Of a stretch of 64,000 bases of DNA, positions 29,280 to 41,573 are shown one piece after another (within the stretch, counting starts at the first letter, position 1; each line of letters begins with the position of its first letter). Origin of the DNA: Narthecium ossifragum (lineage: Eukaryota; Streptophyta; Magnoliopsida; Dioscoreales; Nartheciaceae); contig OY986973.1 of assembly GCA_963920575.1 (NCBI GenBank), positions 11,911,395 to 11,975,394 on the forward strand, read 5' to 3'. Under the pieces are notes generated by a model. The model was not told where the DNA came from. It made no database searches and saw nothing but the letters and a program-made list of their open reading frames with translations. Position numbers and translations under genes: made by a program.

Positions 29280-31748
29280 TGTCGCGCCTCGACCCGCGAA
29301 AGCCCAACCGGGCCGGGCGACGCGAACCGGAACCTAACGAAACGCGGAAAACAAAGCTGGCGAGGGTTCCCTCTAACCTATCGGTCTCCCTAACAATCTA
29401 TCACAAATCACCCTCAGTTAAAAGACAATAATGAAACCTCGAATCACAGATTACAAACCCAAAACATGTTTAATATACATATCCTCGGAGAGGGGAAGAT
29501 TCAAATACAACATTACTCCCGTAGGAGACTAACTAAAATAAGGTATAAAAGCAGTAAAGATCGCCACCTCTCAAAGTCCACCAGGTGCCGCCGCACCGCC
29601 GACCAACTGCCCGGTAGGGGCCACAGAAGAAGAACTGACGCCTGCACCTGCAAAACATAGCCCGGGTAGGAGTGAGCACTACGCTCAGTAGGGTTCTACA
29701 CTATGACACACAGAAGGAAGAGGGAAACGCAACAGTATCGCCGTCGAGTAAGACCTGGGTGTATACAGGGGTTCCATAACCCCACGGCGTGTCCCTGATG
29801 CCCACGATCATTGTCTGCCAGCCGGGCTGGTCCGGTCACACTCAGTAGTAGGAAACAACACTGCTGACTCTCAACAGGACACAGAACACTGTTTGGTGGG
29901 AAGAGACACCACTAACTAGGCAACTCCTCTACTTAAGAGTTTAAGAACACCGGACACCGGCTACACCTCAGATCCTACTCGAGGCCGACACGACCTCTAC
30001 AATCATCAAGCAACAGGAGTACCAGTCATCTAGGCCTATCATCAAGTTTGACTGGACACTACAATTCAAACCGGGTCCAAACTACCTAACCCCGGTCCTA
30101 GGGCTAAGTCTGAGCTTCCAGCCTCGGGACGGCGACCCACATATCACCCACGCCCTAACCATGCAACTAATGGACAAATCAACAATGCATGCTCTGACCA
30201 TACACAAACAGGAGGTGGCATGCAACAGTCTGATAAGGCATCATATAAGTCAACCGGATCGCTGCAGCGGTACTACCGACCGCTGCCAGTCGATCCGCAG
30301 CGGGTCCCGGCATTACGACGGTACCGCAACCATCAACCGCGGACTCCTGTGACGGGAAGCAACCCCGAAAACGATGATGAACAGTAAACAAATAATATTA
30401 TAATCCGAAATATAATATTATATTCAAAAGACCAAACTCTCTACTTAGAGGCTAATTGATCCCGTCGATCTGACATCCAAACGACGTCGGATTAAAGCTT
30501 CAACATCGCCATCAGTAGATCACCATGCCGAGATCAACATATCCAAAATCTATATTCATCCAAAGGTTGGATTAACGGGAAAACACTAATCAAAACCGCT
30601 AATCAAACTAACTTACCAATTAATTGCTGCAACGCAGCCCTCCAACAATAAATAAACAATCGTAGGAAAATCGGACAATTATGCAATTAGTTGGGTTTGA
30701 AAGTAGATTCAAAGATCTACAACTCTTATGTTCATCACAACCCAAGAACATGCACGTACGGGCTGGAAAACTCGCCGCAAGCCGGTTGTTCTTCAAGAAC
30801 AGCAGAAACCGAAAAATCTGAGATTAATCACGCAAAAATCATACTAAGATCTAAACCAAAGCTTATGAAATTTATACCAGAAATTCTACTAAGCATTAGG
30901 AATCTAACAACACCAAGATCAACAAGATCCAACGGCTAGATCTAGAGAAAACCCAAAAACAACACCAGTAGGTAGAAACCTACCCGAAACGCACTCCTCG
31001 GCTGATTCCCCTCGAACTGGTCAGCAACAAGGTTCCAAAATACTTCAAGGATCTTCCTTTCGTTGCCACGGATCCAACGAGCCTTAGAACAGCCAAAACG
31101 GTGGCCGAAGGAGGGAGAACGGAGGGGAAGAAGATGGCTGCAGGAAAGAGGGGAAAAACAAAACCGTGGGAGGAAGAAGAAGGAAGAAGAAAGGAGAAGA
31201 AGGAGGAGGAGAAGAGGAAGGAAAGGAGGGAAAAGGGGAAGGGGAAAGCTGGGGGAAGGGGGAAAAAGGATAAGGAGGGGAGGGAAAGTCCTCCCCTTCT
31301 GACAAGAGAGAGCGACGGCCAACGGCGGCCGTCCTCTCGAAGCAGAAAAGCCACCGACGTCGAGTCCGATCGATCGCTCCTGAAAGAAATGCCAGTCCGG
31401 ATCGATCCAACACCAAGTTGGATCAATCCGAGATAGGCTGGATCGATCCAATACATTTGGATCGATCCGAACGGGTCAAAAACCCACCGACTCGCTCACG
31501 AGTTCGATCGATCACTCCTAGGAGCGATCGATCGCTCACGGGCCGTCAGCTGCCCAAAAGCAAGCTTCCACGCGCCCAAACTGGGATCTTCTGATCCCGG
31601 TTCCACCTAACCATTCTAATCAAGCACTAACACAAACAAGGTCAGTGTGAGCACACGCGGGTGTGAAACAAACCAACAAGGCGCAATTTTACCAAATTGC
31701 CCTTGCGGTCTACAACGAGCTACAGGGGTATAGGGACAGGTCCTCACA
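29280..31748 (-). repeat. E7: 5' LTR (right copy)
   Basis: LTR start at 31748 and end at 29280 on the minus strand. It carries a ggatcgatcc-type hairpin near 31397-31430, a CCTAGG-centred palindrome near 31515, a CT tract on the minus strand (31105-31300) and AT palindromes near 30391-30422. It shares the overall layout of the left copy apart from several indels. Confidence 0.9.
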
Positions 31749-31753
31749 AGGAA

Positions 31754-33156
31754 GCTCTCTATTACTTGGAAGATTGATCTTTCCTTAGGAAAAGATCGAT
31801 CCATTGATGGCAGAGAGGGATTTTCTTGATTTTGCCCGTGAGGCTTTGTATATACAGTTTTCCTTACAACCTTATTATCTTGTACATACTCTTAAGCATG
31901 CTAGCCCCATATTAGGGGCAGTGGTGAACCAGGAGAGTATTGACTCCTGGGGTGTTTAGGATAAGCTGGCTAGTAGCCCTATTGCTTTCCTTAACCTTGC
32001 ATGCCGGCGTGTGCCGAGGGCTTTTATCTGCGTGGTTTATCTCTGTTGTTTGCGGAGCTGCTTCCTGATGCAGGTTGCTGGTGGACTGGCTAGTAGTTGG
32101 TGGTGTACCATTGCAGCAGTCCCAGACCTTAAATATATGTTCACCACCCCGAGCCGGCAGTGTGCCGAGCCCAGACCGTGTTATGCTATCATCACATACT
32201 GCTGCATGCTTTAACTGCTTATATGTGTATGTTCATTGCATGCATCTCCGTTGTGCATTAGTTTCATGGTTAGGGTGTGGGCGATCTGTGGGTCGTCGTC
32301 CCGAGGCTGGAAGCTCGGATTTAGCCCTAGGACCGGGGTTGGGTAGTTTGGACCCGGTTTGAATTGTGGTGTCCAGTCGGACTTGATGATAGTCTTAGAT
32401 GACTGGTACACCTGTTGCTTGATGAGTGTAGAGGTCGTGTCGACCTCGAGTCGGATGCTGAGGTGTAGTCGGTGTCCACTGTGTTGACTCTTGAGTAGAA
32501 GGGTTGCCTACTCAGCGGTGCCTTTTCCTGCCTGCAGTGTCATTCCCTGCTTGTGGGCCAGCAGTGTTAGTTACTGCTACTAAGTGTGACCTGACATGTG
32601 ACCAGTTCTTCTGGAAAACCATGATCGTAGGCCTTAGGGACACGCGGTGGGGTTATGGGACCTCTGTATACACCCCGGTCTTACTTGAGGGCGACACTAT
32701 TGCGTTTCCCTCTTCCTTCTATGTGTCGTAGTGTAGTTTTCCTGCTGAGCTTAGTTCCTCACTTCTACCCGGGTTGTGTTTTGCAGGTGTAGGCGTTAGC
32801 TCCTCTTCGGTGGCCCCTACCGGGCAGTTGGTCGGCGGTGTGGCGGCGCCAGGCGGAGTTTGAGGGGTGGTGATCTTTTACAACTTTAAACCTATGTTAG
32901 TTAGTCTCCTACGGGAATGTTTAATTGTTGTATTTGAATCTTCCCCTCTCCGAGGATATGTATATTAAATTCACTTGGGTTTTGTAATCTTGGGTTCGAT
33001 GTTGTTTAAATTGTTGTTTAATTTTAAGGGTGTTTGTGATGAATTGTTAGGGAGACCAATAGGTTAGAGGGAACCCTCGCAAATTTTTCCATGTTTCGTT
33101 AGGTTCCGGTTCACTTCGCCCAACCCGGTTGGACTTTCGCGGGTTGGGGCACGATA
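31754..33156 (+). repeat. E6: 5' LTR, second part
   Basis: Continues the LTR broken at 20844. Landmarks are a decayed GATCGATC pair, tgttttgcaggtgtaggcg near 32778-32796, and the terminal ggttccggttcac ... gcgggttggggcacgata, where related LTRs end GCGCGACA. With the first part the LTR is about 2.4 kb, the normal size of the family. No coding sequence. Confidence 0.85.
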
Positions 33157-33159
33157 GCT

Positions 33160-33170
33160 TGGTATCAGAG
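33160..33170 (+). promoter_or_regulatory. E6: primer-binding site, tRNA-iMet type
   Basis: tggtatcagag follows the E6 LTR end after agc/gct-like spacing; the last base of the usual 12-mer is changed. Confidence 0.85.
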
Positions 33171-33349
33171 TATAGGTTGTAGTTCCCAGGGTTAGGATCA
33201 GGATTCGGTTGAGTTTGAGCATGGAATGGGTTAGTTCTATGTCTAGAACATCCGTGCATGCTCCTTTTGATGTGTTGTGCTTTTTCCACTTTCTGTTTGT
33301 GCTGTTTGTGTTGCGGTTTCTAACAAGTGAACGCTTGTTTGTTGTTGGT

Positions 33350-33742
33350 GATTGCGCACTCGTCGGGAGCTCGTGACCGATCTACAGCTGTCGGTCGGGG
33401 TGGGGCACGACCCGGTCCGCCCGCTCGACTGAGCAGGGAGGTCCCTGCTAGGACGGTACGAGCTAGACGAATTGAGCCATCACCAGTGACGGTTTCGGTC
33501 GCACGGAAGGAGACTCTTCTCGTCGAGGAGAGAGCTCTCACTCCAGTCGACGGCGCGGGTCGCGGCGGCGGTCATGATAGATTTCCAGCGGCTGAATCCG
33601 CCTAGGTTCAGCGGTGAGACTGGAGATCCGACCACAGCAGATGGCTAGCTCCGTGGAGTTAGGCGCGTTCTCGACGCTCTCTTCATCGAGGATGACCGGA
33701 TCCGGGTCACCCTCGCGGCGTTCCTGTTCGATGGAGACGCTT
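33350..33742 (+). pseudogene. E6: gag N-terminal fragment
   Basis: Aligns with E7 and E3 gag: RPSTAVG-like start, RRIEPSPVTVSVARKETLLV, then in another frame LRGVRRVLDALFIEDDRI and LAAFLFDGDA. The ATG used in E7 is lost. A TAG follows at about 33603. The match ends inside the DGDA codons, and the next bases belong to the interior of an LTR. E6 was therefore cut off within gag, its pol and 3' LTR deleted. Confidence 0.8.
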
Positions 33743-35460
33743 TTCTGGCCATCTTTTTGAGTGCTTGAGGGCTCGTTGGATTCGTGGCAGCGTGAGAAAG
33801 ATCTGTGGCTTGGTTTGGAGCCAATTTGGTTCTCGAATAGCAGGAATTCAACTGAGGTTTGCTTAGCTTGGTAGGTTTCTTCCTACATGAGTTTAATAGG
33901 GGTTTTCTCTTAATCTAGCCGGTAGATCTGGGTGTTCTTGGTGTTGTTATGTGTACCTAGGTTATCTTAATTACTAGTTTGAGTTTCATATGATTTCAGT
34001 GAGATTTTAGTAGGATTTTAGCATGTTTAAACTCGGGTTTTCTGATTTTGCTATTCTTAAAGAACAGCCGGCTTACGCCGTGTTTTCCGGTCTTTATATG
34101 CATGATCTTGATTTGATGATGAACATGAGAGTTGTAGATCCTTGAGCCTACTCTGAAACCCAACCGGGGCCGTAATTGTCTTATTTTAATGGTTTTGATT
34201 AGCGTTTTCCCATTAATCGAGTCGTTGGATGTTTCTCGGTTTTGGATATGTCGATACCAGCATTTTTATCTGTGTTCTTCTAAGTTGGATCTCGAATCTG
34301 ACGTCGTTTGAACATCGGATCAACGAGGTCACTTAGCCTCTAATTGGAGGATCTTGTTGATTAAATAATATTATATGTTCATTTATGTTTTTGGGGTTGC
34401 TTCCTGTTGTAGGGGTTTAGGGTTGACGATCGTGGTACCTTCGTAATGCCATGACCCGCTTCAGATTGGCTGGCAGCGGTCTTTGGTATCGCTGCAGTAG
34501 TCCAGTTGGACATGTTTGTTATTTTATCATATTGCTGCATGCATACCTCTTACCTATGCATGATCATAGCATGCATTTTGATTGCGCATTAGATACATAA
34601 GGATAGGCCATGGGCGATGGGTTGATCACCGATCCGAGGCTTTCGGGTAGTTCGGATTAAGGTCTAGAACCGTGGCGGGTAGCATGGTCCAGGTTGGATG
34701 GTAGTATTCTGTCAATCTTAATGATAGGCTTAGATGACTTGAATACATGTTGATCGATGATTTAGAGGTTGTGTCGGCCTCAAGTCGAGTTCTGAAGTGT
34801 AGCCGGTGTCCGGTTATAACGACTCTTGGGTAGAGGGTGTGCCTATTCAACAGTGCCATTTCCTGCCAACAGTACCGATTTCCTGCTTGTGAGTCAGCAG
34901 TGTTGGTTTCTTGCTTACTGAGCGTGACCCGTCGTGTGACTAACTCGGCTGGAACATCATGATTGTGGACCTCAGGGACATGTAGTGGGGTTATGAGACC
35001 CCTGTGTACACCCAGACCTTACGTGCGGGCGACACTGTTGTGTTCCCTCCTTTCTGTGTGTTGTAGTGTAGAGCCCTACTAAGCTTAGTGCTCATTCCTA
35101 CCCGAGCTGTATTTTGCAGGTGCAGGCGTTAGCTCTTCTTAAGTGGCCCCTACCAGACAGGTGTTTTGTGGCGTGGCGGCGTCTGGCAGTGCTTGAGGAT
35201 CGGTGATCGTCGTCTACCTTTTGTTCTAGTTAGCCTCGTACGGGAGTGTAATGTATATTAATGTAAACCCTTTGAGGATTTGAATATATCTTTGTTCTAT
35301 TGTTGAGGTTTGGAATTATCGTTTTAAATAAGGATTCTTATGAATCTTTTATGGAAACCAATAAGCTAGAGGGAACGCCTCGTCAAAATTATTCCGCATT
35401 TAGTTAGGTTCCGGTTCACGTCGCCCGCCCCGGTTGGGCCTTCGCGGGTCGGGGTGCGAA
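33743..35460 (+). repeat. E4: probable remainder of the 3' LTR
   Basis: Plus-strand LTR interior that begins mid-LTR (gctcgttggattcgtggc matches the minus strand of E3 near 7130). It runs through a TAATATTATATG block (34368), attttgcaggtgcaggcg (35111-35128) and an end resembling ggttcacgtcgcccg ... cgggtcggggtgcg. It does not start at an LTR edge. It fits as the continuation of the E4 LTR broken at 19824, with about 270 bp lost. The alternative is the 3' LTR of E6 itself. Confidence 0.6.
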
Positions 35461-35462
35461 AA

Positions 35463-37017
35463 ATAAGTTAGCAAGCTCACAACCTGAGCGACCACACAAA
35501 CAAAGGGCACCAACGTCCATAACAGAAGATACACTCCAGGGTAGGAACCACTTGGGACACTCTCCACATGCCCCTCCAGCGCTCCCAAGTCACCCCCACA
35601 ACACGTCTGCACCACAAGAGGACTAAAGCTGACGCAACCGTCTTGTCTCTCGAGACTGGTCTCTCCTGCCAAGAATCTGAGCTGGCTGCTCTCCTGTGCT
35701 TTACACGTAGCCCATGCTCACATCATCATGTCTGACAGTGTACGACGAAACCAAACGATGTCTCCTCGGCAACTCTGCTGCCCAAACTGACTGGATCTTT
35801 GTGTTGTATCGTCTGGAAGGACACTCTATCGCCAACTACGAAATCCAATCGTTGTCATCTCTGATCTGTACAAAGTCTTCGTCAACTCTGACCTTATCTG
35901 CGCTGATCTCCCGAAAATTGGGTGACAAAACCTCTGCAAGGCTTGTCCAACATGTAGAAAGACGGCGTGAGATGTCATACTCTGCCTCAAATAGTGCAAC
36001 GTCGGTGAGTTGTCAACTGCTGAGATAGGCGAACTCCACCATGGGACCTCATCTCGTCGTCTGACATCTTCATCAACAATACGTGCTATAAGCACGTGAC
36101 TAGAGATCTGGATGGTCCTCTCTGACCGTCTATCCATCGGTACCACGATAAGCTATGCTATAATCTGTCTATGAATCTGGAATCACGATATGAAATGATG
36201 GAAGCTGAAACATCACGCAATCTAATCACCTCTCTTACATGTGACCTGCTCTGCGGCATCTGTACTCCTCATAGATAGTATATGTGTTGATCTGGTCAAT
36301 CGGGCAATACTGACCCAAATCATGTGAAGTCTCCTCGGCATCCTCTATATCCGGTGATAAAGACTGTCATGCTATGACGTCCACTCTGGCACTGGAAAGG
36401 GGTTGTACTAAGCCTGCTGTCTTTCGGTATTCCGTCTCTGCCTTCTGACTAGTAAGGTAACAAGGAAAGAACTATGCTTCTAACCTCTGCATCTAGTGCC
36501 ACCAATGCTGATGATGAAGTCCCTAGCATATCATCATGCCTTTGGGATGAACAACCAAAAGAAAGAAGAGAATCTCACACACGATGTCCTCGCGTGACTC
36601 TGGAACTCCTTCTCGGCTTTTGGAGCACAATCAACTGTGTGTTGATGCCGTCAAGAATCTCTGTAGGCTTGGTGTCGTTGTCGCGCCATGTCATCATGAC
36701 TATGGTGCAGACTATCAAAGTAGGGTTGCCTCGGCCTCCACCTTGTCTGGTCTCTGCTCTCTGCCAACTCTGACTAATCCTTTGCGCGCATGAACCTGCA
36801 TAGCTCTCTCGTCTGCTCTGCGCCGTCAGGAGTCTTCTGCAATCTAGTGATGACCTCCGCCATGATGTGCTCCCGCCTCCACTCTGACACTGGAAGGGAG
36901 GGCTGGAATGGGTCTACCGGATCTACAACAGTGCTGATGGCTATCACCCTTAAAGGCACTGACGTCATGACTTTAAGGCAAAGAGATCCGGTTTCCTGGT
37001 CACTCTAGTCAACGGTC
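35463..37017 (-). pseudogene. E9: second copy of the decayed chromovirus pol seen in E1
   Basis: From 35468 (gttagcaagctcac) the sequence follows the E1 relic from 1677 (gttagcaagctcgt) through shared landmarks: ctccagaggact-like text, ctctcgagactggtctctcc, atctgatctgtacaaagtc and gcctcggcctccacct. The similarity ends near 36780. The last 230 bases include cgccgtcaggagtcttctgcaatct, which resembles E7 integrase DNA. Integrase-like meaning is visible only by comparison with E7. Heavily mutated, no product. Confidence 0.6.
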
Positions 37018-38288
37018 TAATGAGTGCATGAAAGTGCACTCTGAACATGACTAAGAACAGCTTATTTGCTTAGTTTTCATAATTAATATAGATGATTTTG
37101 TTCGTATATGTTGCTTCACAAAGTTATTTGTATTATGCAGGAAATTGAAGCAAAGATGGGTCTTTAACGCCAAAACTGTACCTTCTCGAAACGAACCAGA
37201 TGAAGTGCCATATATGGTTGGAAAGTTCTTGAAGTCTAGTTTCTGGAGAATCTTACAGTTCGTGATTCCGAGTTTCATAGAGAAAGTTACGGTAATTTTA
37301 GTACCAATGGCGCAGTCTGGATGGTAAAACAGTAAATACTCAGGAAAGACGGATCGATCATGTTCCATAAAAGGATCGATCCTTTTATGCATATGCATAC
37401 TTTTCATATGATCATAAAAGGATCGATCCTACTATCCATCCTACTAAGAAGGATCGATCCTTTGCTTTACAAAGGATCGATCTTAGTCTGGGCGACCCAA
37501 ATTACAGAAAATGAGGAGAAATACAGTTTCGTCGACTGATAGGACAATATTCGTAACATATTCTCTAGAAGTCCAAATATTCTGAACTTTGAATACATGA
37601 GAGACGGCTCAGAGATCTACAACTTGTATGTTGGACATTTTGTGAGATTCTGGATGGGATGATAGCAGATTGGAAGAATAGATTAAGTTACAACTTTCGT
37701 GTTGAGCAAATCTACAACTTTCGTGTTGAGCAAGTGTCCAAATTCCGGCTGGATTGGACCCAACTGCGACCGGAATAGGGCTGCTAGGATTAACTCAGGA
37801 AATCTGAGTTGCACCATAAGTCCAACTCAACTAAAACCCTAATTTCAGGAGTTCCCCTATATATACGGCTATTTTAATTTGAAAAGGAGGCAGGTCCCAA
37901 GGGGGTTTTCTACAGAGCTTTGGAGGGGAGAAAAGCAAGAAAGAAGATGAAGAAATCTCCATCCATGGTTGGGTAAGCCGCGGGCATGGCGGACGGACGA
38001 TCTAGCGAAGATTAGGGTTTCTTCTACATCATGGTTCATAGGTTTTCATCTTTATTGTTTAAACTCTATTTATGTATTGGATCTTTACAGATTGCTTTGT
38101 GGTTAAACATTATTATAAATCCAGTCATGCTTCTTTTATGATATTGTGATCCCATAGTTATCTCTTTTGATTCTCCTACCAAGTCTCATAAAACCTTTGC
38201 TATGCATTGCCCATAGTGACAGCTGGTATTGCGTATTCTTAGGGATCTGGTAAGACAAGGTTGGGGCTCTATCCCAAGTAATCTTTGC
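37018..38288 (+). repeat. E10: 5' LTR, first part
   Basis: Same family as solo LTR E5 (gtgcatgaaagtgcac near the start, atgcaggaaattg near 37136). It contains five GATCGATC boxes at 37352, 37374, 37421, 37452 and 37475, and a tatatata box at 37858-37865. It is broken inside the tandem 88-bp units at ctttgct by E11. Confidence 0.88.
37350..37482. repeat. GATCGATC array in the E10 LTR
   Basis: Five boxes with spacings 22, 47, 31 and 23 bp. The sister LTR E5 has the GTCGAC-type array in the corresponding place, so the two members of one LTR family carry different array types. Confidence 0.88.
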
Positions 38289-39936
38289 TACTTAAAAATA
38301 AATCCAATACTCTTCAAAACAAATGTAGTAGTGCGAGTACAAGTCGATCCCACGAAGAGTGTTTAGCCTAATTTTGTGCTAAGTGAACAAAGATAGGGGG
38401 GTTTTAAACGTGAGGAAAACAGTAAAGAAATAATCTAAATAAAAGAAACAAATTGAATGAAGAGAACAAACCTTGGTCTGAGTCAACATCCACCATCGGA
38501 ATCTGACAACTGATCATAGATGCAAGTATCAATCAATTCATACCATGAATATTCAACGTTCGAATTAAATTCGAATCTCTCCTCGATCATAGTTAATTAG
38601 AAACAAGCGATCTAATCAACCCTAACCACTAGACAACCGAAGACAAGCGCTGTAGATTTAATCTAGTAGCAGCGTTAAGAATAGGGAGATCGATGAAGCT
38701 AAACAACACAAGCACAAGCGGTTGCATTTAATCTAGTTGACTATTCTTCCAAAGATCTAACAAGATCTGATCAGCAGTAAATTATTAGATCCTAGTTGCT
38801 TCGCAGATCAGAGGGATCAAAAAATTCCGGATTTGATATCCAACCTAGCAGTAGATCGCCATGAATAATAAACTAGTAACGCTCCTAGTAATTAAACAAG
38901 ACAATCATGAAGATAAACACAGAAGAATACTCAATACTCATGAATAAACTGAACAATAAAAATAAATTAGATCTCACAGTTTCATTGATTCCGAGGTTTC
39001 AGTCTCCTCGACCAAGGATCAAGATTTAGCCACGCAGGGCCATCGAGAACAATCCCCAAAAGATTCCAATAAACAAGATAAAACCTAGAAAAAATATAAA
39101 GGAGGAGAAAGAGCAGCCAAAAGTGTCCAAGAATCCCCCCTCAAACCCTAGAAAGAGTACTATTTATAGCCTTCAAGTGTCTCCATCAACGGATTAGATC
39201 AAAACCGTTGATTTAATTCACTGGGAAAGTCCGATCGATCCTTCTCGGGGTGCTGGATCGATCAGTCTCATTAGAATCTTCAATTTGTAGTTACGCCTGA
39301 GTCCGATCGATCGAACTATAGGCGCTGGATCGATCGGATGCGTAAAAATCCATCTTCTCTGGCTATTTTTGAGTCCGATCGATCGAACTTTAGATGTCCG
39401 ATCGATTTGGCTCATTAAAATCTGCAATTTCTGACATTTTCCGAGTCCGATCGATCCAACTCTAGGAGTCGGATCGATCTGGCTCAGTAGGAGTGATGGT
39501 TCGATCGATCGGACCATGTTCAGCCAAAAAATATATGTTCTGTCACGATTCTGCATGGTCCGATCGATCCTACCTGGGGAGTCGGATCGCTCGGACTGTT
39601 CAGCTTATTCACTGCTCTGCCATCCAGACTGCGCCATCGGTACTAAAATTGCCGTAACTTCCTCTAGGAAACTCGGAATCACGAACCGTAAAATTCTCCA
39701 GAAACTAGACTTCAAGAGCTTTCCAACTATGTATGGCACATCCTCTGGTTCTTCATGAGCAGGTACAGATAAATCTTTAAAGTTGATCCATGCACTCTTT
39801 TCAGCTTCTTTTCGACTTAAGGACTTCAATTGCATCCTAAATCAAAATATAAGAATAATGAGTGTATTTAGGAACTAAATAAGCATAGGAGACTAAGTAT
39901 TAAGGGATAAAAATATAACATTATGCATTCTCATCA
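38289..39936 (-). repeat. E11: 3' LTR (left copy)
   Basis: LTR start TGATGAGAATGCATAATG at 39936 on the minus strand. Contains the GATCGATC array (39226-39600) and a TATA box. Its end near 38289 is eroded. Nearly identical to 42832-44496 at a constant offset of 4560. Confidence 0.92.
39161..39169 (-). promoter_or_regulatory. E11: TATA box, left LTR
   Basis: The minus strand reads CTATAAATA. The GATCGATC array begins about 60 bp upstream of it. Confidence 0.7.
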
Positions 39937-39990
39937 AATTCCCCCACACTTAGCTTTTGCTCGTCCTCGGGCAAAACTAAAATTCACTCT
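39937..39990 (-). promoter_or_regulatory. E11: polypurine tract and conserved lead-in
   Basis: The minus strand reads GAGGACGAGCAAAAGCTAAG, then TGTGGGGGAATT directly before TGATGAG. This G-rich tract is the expected plus-strand primer of Athila/Tat elements. Confidence 0.8.
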
Positions 39991-41573
39991 ACTCAAGATA
40001 TCAAGGTTGCAACACCATCAACAAAGAACAATCAAGCTCTTCACAACTCATAACATATTATGAACAAACATTTTTAGACAACTTAAAAACCAATCAATAA
40101 GCATTTTCACTTGAATATGGAGCAAAATAAATAATTAGACCTCACGGAAATAAACACTCAACTCTCATGTGTTTCAAGGGTATGTATTTCACTCCAATTC
40201 ATTCCAATGAAAGTGATCTACCATAGGCTTGCATATCTTCTCATTCTCCACCACTAGAATCACATGCATAACACGAATCATAAGGACTTCAAAAGGTTGT
40301 AATGGGGTCTAGGATTAAGGTGGGAAATATTTGGGAATGTAGCTCAAAAGCCAATGGAGCTAATGGAGCAAAAATGCATCAATAAGACATGTACAACCAA
40401 TCACTCCATTAAACAACTTTCTTCAACTTGGCTTTAAAGTACTCAAACCATATAACATTACCACATTGGCAAAGAGATTGCTCAAATGAATATTTTTTTA
40501 CTGAAATAGTGAACAATCTTTTGCAAAAACTTCCACCTTTGTAGAAATCATACATAGACATACCCCTTTTTTGGAGTATTAGGAGGATTCAAAAACACAT
40601 TTTGTAACATGAGAAACAATTTCCTCCTTCACTTTCTTTTCTTCTTTTCTTGTTTTTTTTTTTCAAATATAGCGATACCACAAATCCAAACACCCCCACA
40701 CTTGAACTTTTGCACCCATACATGTCATAATGATGATCAATGCTCCACTAGTTTTATGGCTTGGGTAACGGAAATATTTTTTTTCAGGTTTAAAGTTGTA
40801 ATGTGGGTTAACAATAAAGTCAATAAAGCTCAAAGGTGTTTAGCAAAAGAAAAAATTAATTGCAAGGTAGGCTATTTGGCTTATGTAGCTTAAGACAAAA
40901 AATGGCCTTAATCATGTTCATGTCTGCATGTGTCAATGTGACCTCGAATAGAATCAAAGCAAGTTCTAGAGAAACAAATCCATGGAAGAATATCTCTCAT
41001 GAAAGAAAATAGTGAGACTGAAATGAATGTGTCAGTCTAGAGGCTCAAAATCTCACCGGCTTTTGTCTACTCATTTAGTCACTCCCATCTCAAGGAAAAT
41101 AACTCAAGTAATTAAATCCAAGTCGCAAAATTACTCATTCAATCATGTTATGAATATGTCAAGCTTAACTAGTTCTCGCTCATGGCAAATGCAACCTAGA
41201 TCTCCTCCCCCACACTTGAAACTGACATTGTCCCCAATGTAAGGTGGAATGCAAAGAAAGGCAAAAATAACTAAAATGGAAATGCGAAAATAAAAAGAGA
41301 AAGGAACGAACTCCCCTTGGGTTGCCTTCCAAGCAGCGCTTTTGTTTATTGTCATTGCCTCGAATTCACGCTTCTTCCTTGAATACTGTGGGAGTCGCCA
41401 AACTTTGACTTTCCATGATCACCGTGGCTAGGCGAATTCTTCAAGTATGATAGGGAATGCTCGATCACCTAAAGACAAAAGCAAAGCAAAGCAAAACAAA
41501 AGCAAACATGCATGCACACAACCTAAACATAATTCTAGCACTCTCAAGCACACAAGAAAGTAAATAAAACAAA
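39991..41573 (-). other. E11: long 3' non-coding region with two conserved inverted repeats
   Basis: No supported ORF on either strand; the plus-strand frame 40609-40893 lies in a T-run and is not convincing. Two motifs are shared with other elements. ACATTGGGGACAATGT (minus strand, 41225-41240) is also at 50842-50857 in E10. A TTGGAAGGCAACCCAA hairpin follows AGCGCTGC (minus strand, 41317-41340) and is also at 13621 in E2. Their retention in an element without pol suggests a cis function. Confidence 0.65.

Larger units (their letters stand above)
20845..31748 (-). mobile_element. E7: Tekay/Del-like chromovirus inserted in the E6 LTR
   Basis: Two LTRs (2387 and 2469 bp), primer site, gag, protease, RT, integrase and chromodomain, all in minus orientation and framed by the exact TSD aggaa (20840-20844 and 31749-31753). 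The left LTR lacks about 110 bp present in the right one (at 21670). RNase H and the integrase zinc domain are missing between RT and integrase, exactly where the solo LTR E8 sits. Stops and frameshifts occur in most domains, so it is not autonomous now. Confidence 0.93.

Noticed and set aside
40609..40893. 94-codon ORF with Phe-rich start, possible membrane protein
   Set aside because: The hydrophobic part is a T-run in the non-coding region of E11 on the opposite strand; nothing else supports it.
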